Source of the DNA: Rhodospirillales bacterium URHD0017
Lineage (GTDB): Bacteria; Pseudomonadota; Alphaproteobacteria; Reyranellales; Reyranellaceae
Direction of reading: 5' to 3'
Assembly (NCBI GenBank): GCA_900110395.1
Contig: FODP01000003.1
Coordinates: 372,001-436,000 of the forward strand
Length of the DNA stretch: 64,000 nt
In this document: one piece after another, positions 45,700 through 54,183 of the stretch
Position numbering within the stretch: the first letter of the stretch is position 1
Layout: each line of letters starts with the position of its first letter
The notes under the pieces: generated by a model
Seen by the model: only the letters and a program-made list of their open reading frames with translations
The model's database searches: none
Told to the model about the DNA's origin: nothing
Made by a program: the position numbers and the translations under genes

Positions 45700-46785
45700 T
45701 TACTGCTTCACCAGCTCGACGCGCCGGTTCTTCGCCTGGCCGTCCTCGCTGTCGTTGGGCGCCAGCGGGCTGAGCGGTCCCACGCCCCTGGCGACCATGC
45801 GGTCGGCGGCGATGCCGAACTTCGTCGCCAGAGCCTTGGCCACCGCTTCGGCGCGACGCTGCGACAGGTCGGTGTTGTAGGCAAGCGTGCCCTTGTTGTC
45901 GGTATGGCCGACGATGAAGACTTTCAGCCCAGGATTGGACTTGAGCAGGTTCGCCATCTCGGCGAGCTGCTTGTCGGACTCCGGCTTTATGTCGGCCTTG
46001 TCGAAATCGAAGTAGATGCCGTAGATCGCGACGCGGCCGTCCTTGCCCAGCGCTCCGCCGATCTGCTCCGCCGAGACGAAGGCCAGGTTCTGCTGCATGG
46101 CCTTGGTCTCGAGCACCTCGACGATGGCCAGCACACGGCCTTTCAGCGCCGACGAGACGTTGCCCATCGACCCGCCGGTCTGGGTCGCGACATAGATCGA
46201 GACGTAGACATCGCCGCCGCTTTCCCGTTTCCACTCAGCCACCCACAGGCGCTGGTCGGCCGAGGGATCGACATAGTCGAGGACATTGGAGGCGAGGTCG
46301 CGGCGCTCGCGATTGTATGCCGTCCCCTCGGGCTTCAGCGCCCGGGCCACAGCATGGAGCTTGTGGAATTCCTCGCCGCACTCGGCCTTGCCGCATTGGA
46401 ACAGGGTCTTGGCGCCCTTGGCCTCGAGCTCGCTCGTGTAGTTGCGCATCACTTCGAGCGTCGAGCGGCCCTCGGGAATGACGTAGACGGTGCGCGTCAA
46501 GCGGCCTTCGACGACCTGCGTCTTCTCATAGCGCAGCTTCTTGTCGGGCTCGCTGTAGTAGGACGCACCGATCGCCTTGCCGAGCGGCAGGGTGAGCTCG
46601 TCGAAGTCCTTGCGCGTCTGCGCCAGGATGAAGGAGCCGGCATAGTGCGGCACGACCTGATCGCCCGAGCCGGGCGCATTGGAGCCGAGCTCCTTGGCGA
46701 AGCGCGGCTCGACCTGCGCGTATCCCGTCAGAGGGGCGGTGGTTGCGAGAAGGGCGACGGCTGCGGCGAGAAGCGCCCGCCGCAT
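45700..46785 (-). CDS. OmpA-family outer-membrane/peptidoglycan-associated protein
   Basis: This 361-residue secreted protein has a signal peptide (ALLAAAVALLATTAPLTGYAQ, cut near residue 25). The long middle part has an N-terminal DUF4892-like character (KTQVVEGRLTRTVYVIPEGRSTLEVMRNY). The C-terminal OmpA domain carries IYFDFDKADIKPESDKQLAEM and GHTDNKGTLAYNTDLSQRRAEAV, which binds diaminopimelate in peptidoglycan. The start shares one base with the thiolase stop (TGATG), so translation is coupled to an unrelated enzyme, an odd pairing. Confidence 0.88.
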   Translation of the reverse strand: MRRALLAAAVALLATTAPLTGYAQVEPRFAKELGSNAPGSGDQVVPHYAGSFILAQTRKDFDELTLPLGKAIGASYYSEPDKKLRYEKTQVVEGRLTRTVYVIPEGRSTLEVMRNYTSELEAKGAKTLFQCGKAECGEEFHKLHAVARALKPEGTAYNRERRDLASNVLDYVDPSADQRLWVAEWKRESGGDVYVSIYVATQTGGSMGNVSSALKGRVLAIVEVLETKAMQQNLAFVSAEQIGGALGKDGRVAIYGIYFDFDKADIKPESDKQLAEMANLLKSNPGLKVFIVGHTDNKGTLAYNTDLSQRRAEAVAKALATKFGIAADRMVARGVGPLSPLAPNDSEDGQAKNRRVELVKQ

Positions 46786-47987
46786 CAGATGCGTTCGATG
46801 GCGAGCGCGATGCCCTGGCCGACGCCGATGCACATCGTGCAGAGCGCACGCCTGCCACCGGTTACCTCGAGCTGGTTGAGCGCGGTGATCATCAGCCGGC
46901 CGCCCGAGGCGCCGAGCGGATGGCCGAGCGCGATGGCGCCACCGTTGGGGTTCACGTTCTCGGCGTCGTCGGACAGGCCGAGCTGGCGCAGCACGGCCAG
47001 CGATTGGGCAGCGAACGCCTCGTTGAGCTCGATCACGTCGAAGTCGCGAATGGTCATGCCGAGCTTGGCCAGAAGCTTCTGGGTCGCCGGCACGGGACCG
47101 ATGCCCATGACGCGCGGCGGCACGCCGGCCGACACCGCAGCCAGGATGCGCGCCCGCGGCACCAGGCCATTGGCCTTGGCCGCCGCCTCCGAGGCCACGA
47201 TCATGGCGCAGGCGCCGTCATTGATGCCCGAAGAGTTGCCCGCCGTTACCGAGCCGCCCTCGCGGAACGCTGCCGGCAGCTTGGACAGGGTTTCCATCGT
47301 GGTGTCGCCGCGGGGATGCTCGTCCTTGTCGACGATGGTCTCGGTCTTGCCCTTCTTGACGCAGACCTTGATGATCTCCTTGTCGAAGAAACCGCGATCC
47401 TGGGCGGCCTTGCAGCGGCGCTGGCTGCGATAGGCGAAGGCGTCCTGGTCGGTGCGGCTGATCTGGTGTTCGCCGGCGACGTTCTCGGCGGTCTGGCCCA
47501 TCGGGTCGATGCCGTAGGCCGCTTTCATGCGTGGATTGACGAAGCGCCAGCCCAGCACCGTGTCCTCGAGCTTCATGCCGCGGTCGAACGGACCCTCGGG
47601 CTTGCCCATGACATAGGGCGAACGCGTCATGCCCTCGACTCCGCCCGCGATCATCATGTCGGCCTCGCCGAGCTTGACGGCGCGCGCCGCGTGACCGGCA
47701 GCTTCCAGGCCCGAGCCGCACAGACGGTTGACCGTGGCGCCCGCCACCTCGACCGGCAGGCCGGCCAAAAGGCCCGCCATGCGCGCGACGTTGCGATTGT
47801 CCTCGCCCGCCTGGTTGACGCAGCCATAGATCACGTCGTCGACCGAGCCCCAGTCGACATTGGCGTTGCGTTGCATCAGCGCCTTGATCGGATGCGCAGC
47901 GAGGTCGTCGACGCGCATGGCGGCGAGGCCGCCGTGGTAGCGTCCGACGGGGGTGCGAATGGCGTCGCAAATGAAGGCTTCGGTCAT
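46785..47987 (-). CDS. Acetyl-CoA acyltransferase (thiolase; 3-oxoadipyl-CoA-type possible)
   Basis: This 400-residue cytoplasmic thiolase has the active-site cysteine in VNRLCGSGLEAAGHAA (near residue 90), GAIALGHPLGASGGRL with its histidine near 350, and the C-terminal cysteine in LCTMCIGVGQGIALAI. It joins or splits acetyl-CoA and an acyl-CoA. The pattern NRLCGSGL together with GRYHGGLAAMRVDDLAA resembles beta-oxoadipyl-CoA thiolases, but biosynthetic acetoacetyl-CoA thiolases share it, so the pathway is open. It is transcribed with the OmpA gene. Confidence 0.9.
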   Translation of the reverse strand: MTEAFICDAIRTPVGRYHGGLAAMRVDDLAAHPIKALMQRNANVDWGSVDDVIYGCVNQAGEDNRNVARMAGLLAGLPVEVAGATVNRLCGSGLEAAGHAARAVKLGEADMMIAGGVEGMTRSPYVMGKPEGPFDRGMKLEDTVLGWRFVNPRMKAAYGIDPMGQTAENVAGEHQISRTDQDAFAYRSQRRCKAAQDRGFFDKEIIKVCVKKGKTETIVDKDEHPRGDTTMETLSKLPAAFREGGSVTAGNSSGINDGACAMIVASEAAAKANGLVPRARILAAVSAGVPPRVMGIGPVPATQKLLAKLGMTIRDFDVIELNEAFAAQSLAVLRQLGLSDDAENVNPNGGAIALGHPLGASGGRLMITALNQLEVTGGRRALCTMCIGVGQGIALAIERI

Positions 47988-48228
47988 CCTGGGGTACTCC
48001 CGACACGTTGCTTCTGCCCGGTTAGCACTGCGCCCCAGACCTCGCCAGTGCCTTGCCACGCAGGTCCCTGCAGGGCAGCCCGCGCCGCCGCACGGGGCTC
48101 GGCAAGCTTTTCCCCCGACGGTTGCGAAATCCAGTAAATTCCTAAGAGCGGAACCGCTCCGGGAGAGGCCTGACTGCTCATGCTATGAAGCCGCCGAACC
48201 GAGGCGGGCATTCCCCAGGAAACGCTGA

Positions 48229-48617
48229 ATGCCGACTGTACAGAACAAGAAGCCAGCCAAACGCCAGCTCACAGCGGAAGACCTCCTGGTCGCCGGCCTC
48301 GACGCGCTCGGCGAGGGTTTTGCCTTGTTCGACAGGTCCCAGGCTTTCGTCTGTTGCAACCCGCCGTTTGTAGCGCTGGCCGGCTATCCGGTCGCTCTTT
48401 GCCAACCCGGCGAGCCCCTCGCCTCATTCCTGCGCCTCGACGCGGAGCGCGACGACCGGCCGGGGCCGGCCGATGCCGAGGTCGCCGCGCGCCAGGCGCA
48501 GATCGACTCCCGCGACGAGGGCGCGGTCGAGCGCCGCGGCGACGAGTGCCGCGGCCGCAGCCGATCACGCTCCAGGGCAAGGGCGATGTCCAGCTGATCG
48601 AGGTCGTGTCCGCATAG
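48229..48617 (+). pseudogene. Decayed PAS-domain gene, maybe from a cyclase
   Basis: From ATG at 48229 the frame gives a PAS-7-like start (LDALGEGFALFDRSQAFVCCNPPFVALAGYP and a SFLRLDAERDDRPGPADAEVAARQAQ tail), then collapses into low-complexity arginine/serine residues. A different frame ends with PQPITLQGKGDVQLIEVVSA at 48617, which resembles the LKGKGxVxLYEV ending of class III nucleotidyl cyclases. The two pieces look like the ends of a longer PAS-linked protein that lost its middle and changed frame. The cyclase identity is only a guess. Confidence 0.45.
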
Positions 48618-48623
48618 ACTTCC

Positions 48624-48650
48624 TCCCCATCGCGGGACCCGCGATGGGGA
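48624..48650. repeat. C-rich intergenic hairpin
   Basis: Perfect 13-base arms TCCCCATCGCGGG (48624-48636) and their reverse complement (48638-48650) flank a single A. It lies right after the decayed PAS gene. Confidence 0.65.
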
Positions 48651-48675
48651 CGTGCCTGCGTGGCGGGCGGAGGGA

Positions 48676-48703
48676 TCATGAGCACCAGTACTGATACTCA
48701 TGA
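48676..48703. repeat. TCATGAG-N14-CTCATGA element, copy 2
   Basis: TCATGAG (48676-48682) and CTCATGA (48697-48703) are inverted copies with a 14-base gap, and CCCCTCC follows at once. It matches the copy at 27632-27661 in arms, gap length and right-hand neighbour. Confidence 0.6.
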
Positions 48704-48724
48704 CCCCTCCGGCCGTTCGGACCA

Positions 48725-48749
48725 CCTCCCCACGCATAGCGTGGGGAGG
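48725..48749. repeat. CCTCCCC-type hairpin
   Basis: Perfect 11-base arms CCTCCCCACGC (48725-48735) and its reverse complement (48739-48749) flank ATA. It ends four bases before the stop codon of the minus-strand beta-propeller gene and is the likely terminator. Confidence 0.65.
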
Positions 48750-48753
48750 AAGG

Positions 48754-49389
48754 TTATTTCCTAGGCCGACGAACAGCCCTCACCTTGCCGCTGGGGCCGC
48801 CACCGCAGAAAAAGCGGTCGCCACCATCGGATTCAAGTCCCGACACGCCCATACCGGCCGGCATCTCGAGCCGCTCCAGAACCTCGCCGGTCTTCGGATC
48901 GATGCGGCGCACGTCGCTTTCGTCACCTTCCCAGGTGCCGTGCCACAGATCGCCCTCGACCCAGGTGACGCCGGTGACGACACGGTTGGATTCGATGGTG
49001 CGCAGGACTTTTCCCGTCTCGGGATCGATCTGATGGATCTTGCGGCCGCGATGCTGGCCGACCCACAGCGTGCCTTCGGCCCAGGCAAGGCCTGAATCAC
49101 CGCCATTGCCGGGCGCGGGGATCGTGGCGAGCACGCGGCCGGTCTTCGGATCGACCTTCTGGATGCGATCCTCGGAGATCTGGAAGAGATGCCGGCCGTC
49201 GAAGGCCGTTCCCGCGTGGGCGGCGACGTCGATCGAGCGCTGCACGTTGCCGTTCGCCGGATCGAGGGCGTTCAGCTTGTCACCCGAGGCGAACCAGACC
49301 TTCTCGCCGTCGTACGTGACGCCATGCACGGCGTCGACGCCGGGGAACGGTCCATATTCACGGATGATCTCGGCGGGCGAGCGTTTCAT
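48754..49389 (-). CDS. Beta-propeller protein (glutamine-cyclotransferase/SMP-30-like)
   Basis: This 211-residue protein has repeated blade-like units: DAVHGVTYDGEKVWFASGDKLNALDPANGNV, then DRIQKVDPKTGRVLATIPAP, KIHQIDPETGKVLRTIES and DVRRIDPKTGEVLERLEM. Each has the W-x-x-x-D-x-x-T-G-x-V pattern. There is no signal peptide. The family includes quinone-type and glutamine-cyclotransferase propellers with lost catalytic residues. It may act as a ligand sensor. The regulator upstream (49440-50660) is on the same strand 50 bases away. Confidence 0.72.
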   Translation of the reverse strand: MKRSPAEIIREYGPFPGVDAVHGVTYDGEKVWFASGDKLNALDPANGNVQRSIDVAAHAGTAFDGRHLFQISEDRIQKVDPKTGRVLATIPAPGNGGDSGLAWAEGTLWVGQHRGRKIHQIDPETGKVLRTIESNRVVTGVTWVEGDLWHGTWEGDESDVRRIDPKTGEVLERLEMPAGMGVSGLESDGGDRFFCGGGPSGKVRAVRRPRK

Positions 49390-49439
49390 GGTTTTTCTCC
49401 TTAATTCCTTCCGGTCATCCCGAGCGAAGCGAGGGAGAT

Positions 49440-50660
49440 CTAGTCACTCGGCAGCGGCCCCGGGAGTAACAAGGTTGTCGTGAAACCCGGCACGGGTTGG
49501 GTCAGCCAACGACGCGCTCGCCCGAGCCCGAACGATTGCACCTTGCCGCCCGCCGCCAGCGAATCGAGGGCCCGCTGCACAGTCCGCTGGCTGGCCCCCA
49601 GCGCAAGCGCCAGGGCGGAGCTCGACCACGATTCACCGTCGGCCAGGAAAGCCAGCACCTCGGCATGCTCGTCTTCGACCGGCCGCGCCAGAACGACGAC
49701 CTCGCGGGCGCGCCGCGGCACCAGCGCAAAGCCCTGCTTGGTTGCGCTGACGCCGGCCAACGGCCGAAGCGCCGAGCGTAGCCGCCCGATCTCCACGCGC
49801 AGTCGCGCGCGATGCGATTCGTCGACGTGCCTTGCCCTGAAAGCCTGCGCAATGAGCGTGCTTCTCGGCACGTCCGCGGGCCACGCCTGGCCGAGGGCAC
49901 GGGCAAGCGCGAACAGCACCGGACGGCGGGCCAGCGAGACGACCGTGCCTCGCCCACGCACGGCATGGCGACAGGCGTCGACGACCAGCGCCTTCGACTC
50001 GAGCAGCGCCTCGACGCCGTCGAGCTGCAGAAGCCGCTCCTTGCCCTGCGCGACCAGGCGCGCCGCGGGTGCGTTCAGGACGTCCGATGCGCGTTCTACC
50101 TCAGCCGTCAGCGCCGGGATGTCCGCCTCGCGCGCGGCCCGCTCGGCCCGGCTGAGCGCCCGACGCGCCGTCTTCGTCTGCAGGCGACGGAGGGCTATGC
50201 CAGCAATGACCAGCTCTTGATTGGCCCTCAGCGCCGCCGGCAAGGGCGCGCCGTTGAGCCCGGCGAGCGCCTGCTCGGCCTGGTCGAGGTGTCCGATCAG
50301 GAGCAGGCGCCGGATTTCGAGGATCCGGGCATGGGCGGCGTTGACGCGGTCACCATGCGCCTCGAGCGTTGCCCGCGCCGCGTCGAGCGTCCTGGGCGGC
50401 CAGCCGAGGTCGCGCGAGACCAGCGCGATCTCGGCCTCGGCGACGACACAGCGCGCGCGGGCCACCGCCTCGCGCGGACCGAAGGTGCGCGCGGCCCGGC
50501 GCAAAAGGGCCTTGGCCCGGTCGAAATCGCCGAGCTGCGCCATCGCGATGCCGCGCAGCGCAAGGGCCGGCGGATCGTCGCGCAGGCCGACGCGTTTCAG
50601 GACGCCTAGAAGATCACCCGTTGCGAGGGCGCGGGCGGCGGCCGTGATCAGGGAGTCCAT
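49440..50660 (-). CDS. Uncharacterised regulator-like protein with C-terminal HTH
   Basis: This 406-residue protein has a helical N-terminal half like tandem TPR units (MAQLGDFDRAKALLRRAARTFG, RRALSRAERAAREADIPALTAEVE). Its C-terminal 70 residues look like a winged or simple helix-turn-helix: VLAFLADGESWSSSALALALGASQRTVQRALDSLAAGGKVQSFG, then ARRWL. It probably controls transcription and may sense a ligand. The propeller gene lies downstream on the same strand and the 84-residue membrane protein diverges 83 bases away. I do not know a family name. Confidence 0.65.
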   Translation of the reverse strand: MDSLITAAARALATGDLLGVLKRVGLRDDPPALALRGIAMAQLGDFDRAKALLRRAARTFGPREAVARARCVVAEAEIALVSRDLGWPPRTLDAARATLEAHGDRVNAAHARILEIRRLLLIGHLDQAEQALAGLNGAPLPAALRANQELVIAGIALRRLQTKTARRALSRAERAAREADIPALTAEVERASDVLNAPAARLVAQGKERLLQLDGVEALLESKALVVDACRHAVRGRGTVVSLARRPVLFALARALGQAWPADVPRSTLIAQAFRARHVDESHRARLRVEIGRLRSALRPLAGVSATKQGFALVPRRAREVVVLARPVEDEHAEVLAFLADGESWSSSALALALGASQRTVQRALDSLAAGGKVQSFGLGRARRWLTQPVPGFTTTLLLPGPLPSD

Positions 50661-50743
50661 TGAAATCCCGCCACACTTGTAACTCCCATCCTTGCGATAT
50701 CCGGCCCTAGGTCTAACCCAGCCTGTCGAACGGGAGATTAGCC

Positions 50744-50998
50744 ATGCAGAACCAAGTCGTCTCGCCCGCCGATTGGCTGGCGCTGGCCGCCGCACCGACC
50801 TTCGCCTTCATGGCGCTGCTGACGGCCGTTCCCGGCGGCGGTCCACTGGACATGCTCTGCTCGGCCACGCCTGGGGCATCCCCCTTCAGCGGCATGGTGC
50901 TGATGTACCTGCTGATGAGCGCCTTCCACCTGGGGCCGTGGCTGAGGCTGATCGCCAATCGGCGACGTCAGCGCCGGAACTGTGCGTACTGGGCGTAG
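50744..50998 (+). CDS. Small two-helix membrane protein
   Basis: This 84-residue protein has two hydrophobic segments: WLALAAAPTFAFMALLTAV (about 11-29) and FSGMVLMYLLMSAFHLGPWL (about 48-67), with a glycine/proline linker (PGGGPLDMLCS). The end is basic (RRRQRRNCAYWA). It looks like a small inner-membrane protein, and similar short proteins occur in rhizobia, of unknown function. Its last 31 bases overlap the end of btaB on the other strand. It diverges from the 406-residue regulator-like gene, which may control it. Confidence 0.68.
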   Translation: MQNQVVSPADWLALAAAPTFAFMALLTAVPGGGPLDMLCSATPGASPFSGMVLMYLLMSAFHLGPWLRLIANRRRQRRNCAYWA

Positions 50999-51609
50999 CC
51001 GCCGTAAGGCCGTTCGAAGCGGATCAGCGTGCCGGCACGGCCGGCCAGCATTTCGAGCTCGTCCTGCAAGTGATCGCGCGGACTGACATGGAAGCGCGCC
51101 AGCCAGTGGCGCAGGCCGGCGCGGAACCAGGCCGGCAGGCCCTCCTGGCCGCCGAAGTCGACGACATGAAGCTCGCCGGCCGGCGACAGCCACGAGATCG
51201 CTTCGATCAACGCGTCCTGCCAGCCGGGGATCATCGACAGGCCGTAGGAAAAGAAGATGCGCGAAAAGCACGGCACGCCGAACAGCCAGGCCGGATCGAA
51301 GGTGCTCGCGTCGGCGTGGGCGAGCGTGATGCGACGCGCGACATCGGTGCGTCCGACAACCTGCCGCGCCGTGACCAGCATCTCGGCCGAGATGTCGATG
51401 CCGTACAATCGCGCTTGCGGCCATCTCCTGGCGGCGGCGATCAGATTGCGTGCCGTGCCGCAGCCGATCTCGAGGACGCGGCCGGCGGCCGGCGGGTCCA
51501 GCCGTTCGATCAGCTCGTCGCGGCCCAGCAGGTAGTATTTACGCGTGAAGTCATAGACGTGGCGCTGCCGGCGATAGATGCGGTCCATCAGGGCCGCCTC
51601 GCCCGCCAT
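50968..51609 (-). CDS. btaB: Betaine-lipid N-methyltransferase BtaB
   Basis: This 213-residue SAM methyltransferase adds three methyl groups to diacylglyceryl-homoserine, giving the betaine lipid DGTS. The SAM motif GRVLEIGCGTARNLIAAARR is at about residues 43-62, followed by YGIDISAEML and the family's RIFFSYGLSMIPGW and GELHVVDFGGQEGLP. Start ATG at 51609 follows the btaA stop after one base (TGA-G-ATG), showing tight coupling. The identity rests on this pairing plus motifs. The 3' end overlaps the 84-residue membrane-protein gene. Confidence 0.88.
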   Translation of the reverse strand: MAGEAALMDRIYRRQRHVYDFTRKYYLLGRDELIERLDPPAAGRVLEIGCGTARNLIAAARRWPQARLYGIDISAEMLVTARQVVGRTDVARRITLAHADASTFDPAWLFGVPCFSRIFFSYGLSMIPGWQDALIEAISWLSPAGELHVVDFGGQEGLPAWFRAGLRHWLARFHVSPRDHLQDELEMLAGRAGTLIRFERPYGGYAQYAQFRR

Positions 51610-51610
51610 C

Positions 51611-52843
51611 TCAGCCTTCGAGGACATAGAGATGGAAGCCGCCATAGATCGCCGATCGGTCGCGATCGGTGAGCTCGCGCGACAGCGTCTCCTCGTAGCG
51701 CCAGCGTCGCAGCAGATCGGGATCGAGCCGGCCCGGCAGCAGCGACGGTTCGGCCGCGGTCCGGAAGATCACGCGCGCACCGGGCCGGGCGGTGCGCGTG
51801 ATCTGCCGCCACAGCGCATCGAGCTGCGCGTCGGTCATCCAGTCCTGGGCATCGAGCAGGACGTATCGGTCGCGCGAGGCGTCGGGGCAACCGGCAAGGT
51901 ATTCCGTGATCGACCGGTTCATCACCTCGACGCGATCGGCTCGGCTGCGCACGGCATGGAAGTGCTCGCGCCGCAGGTAAGGCGGCAAGGGTCCGCTCGC
52001 CTCGCCGGCGTAGGACCGGCCGAAGGCCTGCCAGGCGAAGTAGTTGTCGTCGAGGCTGAAGCCGCAGGCCAGCCGCTCGACACGCGAGCGCAGCACGTGG
52101 CGCATGTCGCTGCCGCCGGCCAGCGCTTCGTACTGCGCCGGCGGGATGCCGAGGCCGTAGAGCGACAGGCGGTTGGCCGTCGCCCAACGCACCGCCGGCT
52201 TGTCGAACAAGGGCGCCAGCGTGGTTTCGAAGAAGCGCCGCTGCTCCTCGATCGATTGGGCGGTGAGGAGCTGGCGCAGATCGACGCCGTAGAGGCGGGC
52301 CGCCACGTGACTGACGCCGATGAAGCGGCCGAGCACGCCGTGCCGGTAGGCGTTGCGGGCGAAGATCGAGATTCGCCGCCGTCCACCCTGGTGCAGGTTG
52401 CGGCGCTGCCAATAGGCGCGGCTCTCGGCGTCGAGATGCGGCGCGATCAGCCGGTCGTAGGCCTCGATATTGGCCGCATCGTCGGCCGCGCCGAAGAAGC
52501 GGTAGAACGCCTGCCATGTCGGCAGACGGCAGGCCGCGGTGAGCTTCAGCCGGTTGAGCGCCACGTGTGCCAGGCTGAGATCGACGGCGGTGATATGCGC
52601 CGGATCGGCGGTCAGGTAGGACAGCACGTTGCAGCCGCCCGAGGCGATGGCAACGACGTGGCAGTTGCCATCGAGCGCCAGCGCCTCGAGGTCGATCTCG
52701 GGGTCTTCCCAGATCTGCGTATAGACCAGGCCGCGGAACAGCCGCTCGAACAGACGTTCGAGAAGGCCTTCGCGGGACAATGCTCGATGACGGCGCACCG
52801 CATGTTTCAGGCGGATTCGGCTCTCGCCTCGCGGATCAGCCAC
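51611..52843 (-). CDS. btaA: Diacylglycerol 3-amino-3-carboxypropyltransferase BtaA
   Basis: The 410-residue protein transfers the aminocarboxypropyl group of S-adenosylmethionine to diacylglycerol, the first step of DGTS betaine-lipid synthesis. It carries the BtaA signature LVYTQIWEDPEIDLEAL at residues 39-55, then VVAIASGGCNVLSYL (SAM-binding) and AVDLSLAHVALNRLKL. The start is GTG at 52843 with GGAG seven bases upstream; 20 bases separate it from the glycosyltransferase stop. btaB follows. Betaine lipids often replace phospholipids when phosphate is short, but I found no Pho-box. Confidence 0.92.
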   Translation of the reverse strand: MADPRGESRIRLKHAVRRHRALSREGLLERLFERLFRGLVYTQIWEDPEIDLEALALDGNCHVVAIASGGCNVLSYLTADPAHITAVDLSLAHVALNRLKLTAACRLPTWQAFYRFFGAADDAANIEAYDRLIAPHLDAESRAYWQRRNLHQGGRRRISIFARNAYRHGVLGRFIGVSHVAARLYGVDLRQLLTAQSIEEQRRFFETTLAPLFDKPAVRWATANRLSLYGLGIPPAQYEALAGGSDMRHVLRSRVERLACGFSLDDNYFAWQAFGRSYAGEASGPLPPYLRREHFHAVRSRADRVEVMNRSITEYLAGCPDASRDRYVLLDAQDWMTDAQLDALWRQITRTARPGARVIFRTAAEPSLLPGRLDPDLLRRWRYEETLSRELTDRDRSAIYGGFHLYVLEG

Positions 52844-52862
52844 TCAAGCACTCCGAAACGGC

Positions 52863-53996
52863 TCAATCCGCTACATATAGCCCACGATCCATTCCAGTTT
52901 GATGACGGTCGTCGATATGTTGATCGGCGGGCTTCGTCCCGTTGGCCGCCTTCGGGCGTCGACGACGGTTGCCGGCGATCAGCCCGCGATAGATGTCGAG
53001 ATATTCCTCGGCCATGCGGCGCGCGGTGAAGCGTTCCTCGAAGCGGGCGCGGATGCGCGGGCGCGACAGCTGCGCGAGCTCGTTCCTGATGGCGGCCACG
53101 GCGGCAGCTTCGCTCTCGACGATCAGCCCGGTCACGCCATGCTCGACGACCTCGGGCACCGAGCCGCTGCGGAACGCAATCACCGGCGTGCCGCAGGCCA
53201 TCGCCTCGATCATCACCAGGCCGAACGGCTCGGGCCAGTCGATGGGCATGAGCAGCGCCATGGCGCCGCCCAGGAATGCCGACTTCTTCGAATCGTCGAT
53301 CTCGCCGATATACTCGATGCCCGGCAGGTCGAGCATCGGACGGATGTCGCGCTCGAAATAGTCGCGATCGACCCGGTCGACCTTGGCGGCGATCTTGAGC
53401 GGCAGCCCTGCCTCCACGGCAATGCGAATCGCGCGATCGACGGACTTCTCCGGTGCAATGCGCCCGAGGAAGGCGAGATATCCCGGCTTTGCATGGCTGG
53501 GCGCCAACAGATCGGCGGGCAGGCCGTGATAGATCGTCTTCATCCAGCGCGCCTGCGGCACCGGCTTGCGCTGCATGTCCGAGATCGAGATGACCGGCAC
53601 AGAACCGAAGGCGTTGAACACCGTCTGATGTTCGGACAGGTCGAGGCGACCGTGCATGGTGGTGATGAATGGCGTCGCCTGCCGCGAGAACACCGAGAAC
53701 GGCAGGTAGTCGAGGTGGAAGTGCAGCACGTCGAACTTGGCGGCGAGGCGACGCACGCGCTCGAGCATGGCGATATGCAGCGCCATCGGATCGCGGACCG
53801 TGTCGTCGAGACGCAAAGCGCGCGGCCACATCGCTTCGAGCTTCGCCGAGGTGCGGGAGTTGCCGCTGGCGAACAGCGTGACATCGTGGCCGAGGGCCAC
53901 GAGCTCCTCGGTGAGCCAGGAAACGACGCGCTCGGTGCCTCCGTACAGTTGCGGTGGGATCGCTTCGGTCAACGGTGCAATTTGCGCGATTCGCAT
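52863..53996 (-). CDS. GT4 glycosyltransferase heading the betaine-lipid operon
   Basis: This 377-residue family 4 glycosyltransferase begins MRIAQIAPLTEAIPPQLYGGTERVVSWLTEELVALGHDVTLF. The C-terminal sugar-nucleotide lobe contains GYLAFLGRIAPEKSVDRAI, WPEPFGLVMIEAMACGTPVIAFRSGSVPEVVEHGVTG. ATG at 53996 has AAGGAGG eight bases upstream. btaA begins 20 bases after its stop, so all three genes look like one operon. It may glycosylate diacylglycerol, giving glycolipids alongside betaine lipids, but this is inference from position. The last 40 residues are basic and disordered. Confidence 0.88.
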   Translation of the reverse strand: MRIAQIAPLTEAIPPQLYGGTERVVSWLTEELVALGHDVTLFASGNSRTSAKLEAMWPRALRLDDTVRDPMALHIAMLERVRRLAAKFDVLHFHLDYLPFSVFSRQATPFITTMHGRLDLSEHQTVFNAFGSVPVISISDMQRKPVPQARWMKTIYHGLPADLLAPSHAKPGYLAFLGRIAPEKSVDRAIRIAVEAGLPLKIAAKVDRVDRDYFERDIRPMLDLPGIEYIGEIDDSKKSAFLGGAMALLMPIDWPEPFGLVMIEAMACGTPVIAFRSGSVPEVVEHGVTGLIVESEAAAVAAIRNELAQLSRPRIRARFEERFTARRMAEEYLDIYRGLIAGNRRRRPKAANGTKPADQHIDDRHQTGMDRGLYVAD

Positions 53997-54036
53997 GTAA
54001 CCCGCCTCCTTGTGAACGCTGTGGCCGGACACGACA

Positions 54037-54058
54037 AACCCCGGCATCGACCGGGGTT
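54037..54058. promoter_or_regulatory. Perfect dyad upstream of the glycosyltransferase-btaAB operon
   Basis: AACCCCGG (54037-54044) and CCGGGGTT (54051-54058) form an 8-bp perfect inverted repeat around six bases. It lies in the 187-base gap between the divergent glycosyltransferase and ABC exporter genes and might be an operator or leader hairpin for either. Confidence 0.4.
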
Positions 54059-54183
54059 CGGTGCGTGTGAACGTAGCCGGTGTTGATCGCGAAATGTGGT
54101 CGGCGGGCGGCAACCCTTTTTTTGTCACAGCATCTCCGGCGAATCTTCTGTAACGACAAGAGACCCCAGACACTGTCGACCGA

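Noticed and set aside
53997..54183. A Pho-box before the betaine-lipid operon
   Set aside because: Only isolated CTGTGAC- or CTGTAAC-like pieces are seen, without the spaced direct repeat expected, so I do not claim phosphate control.
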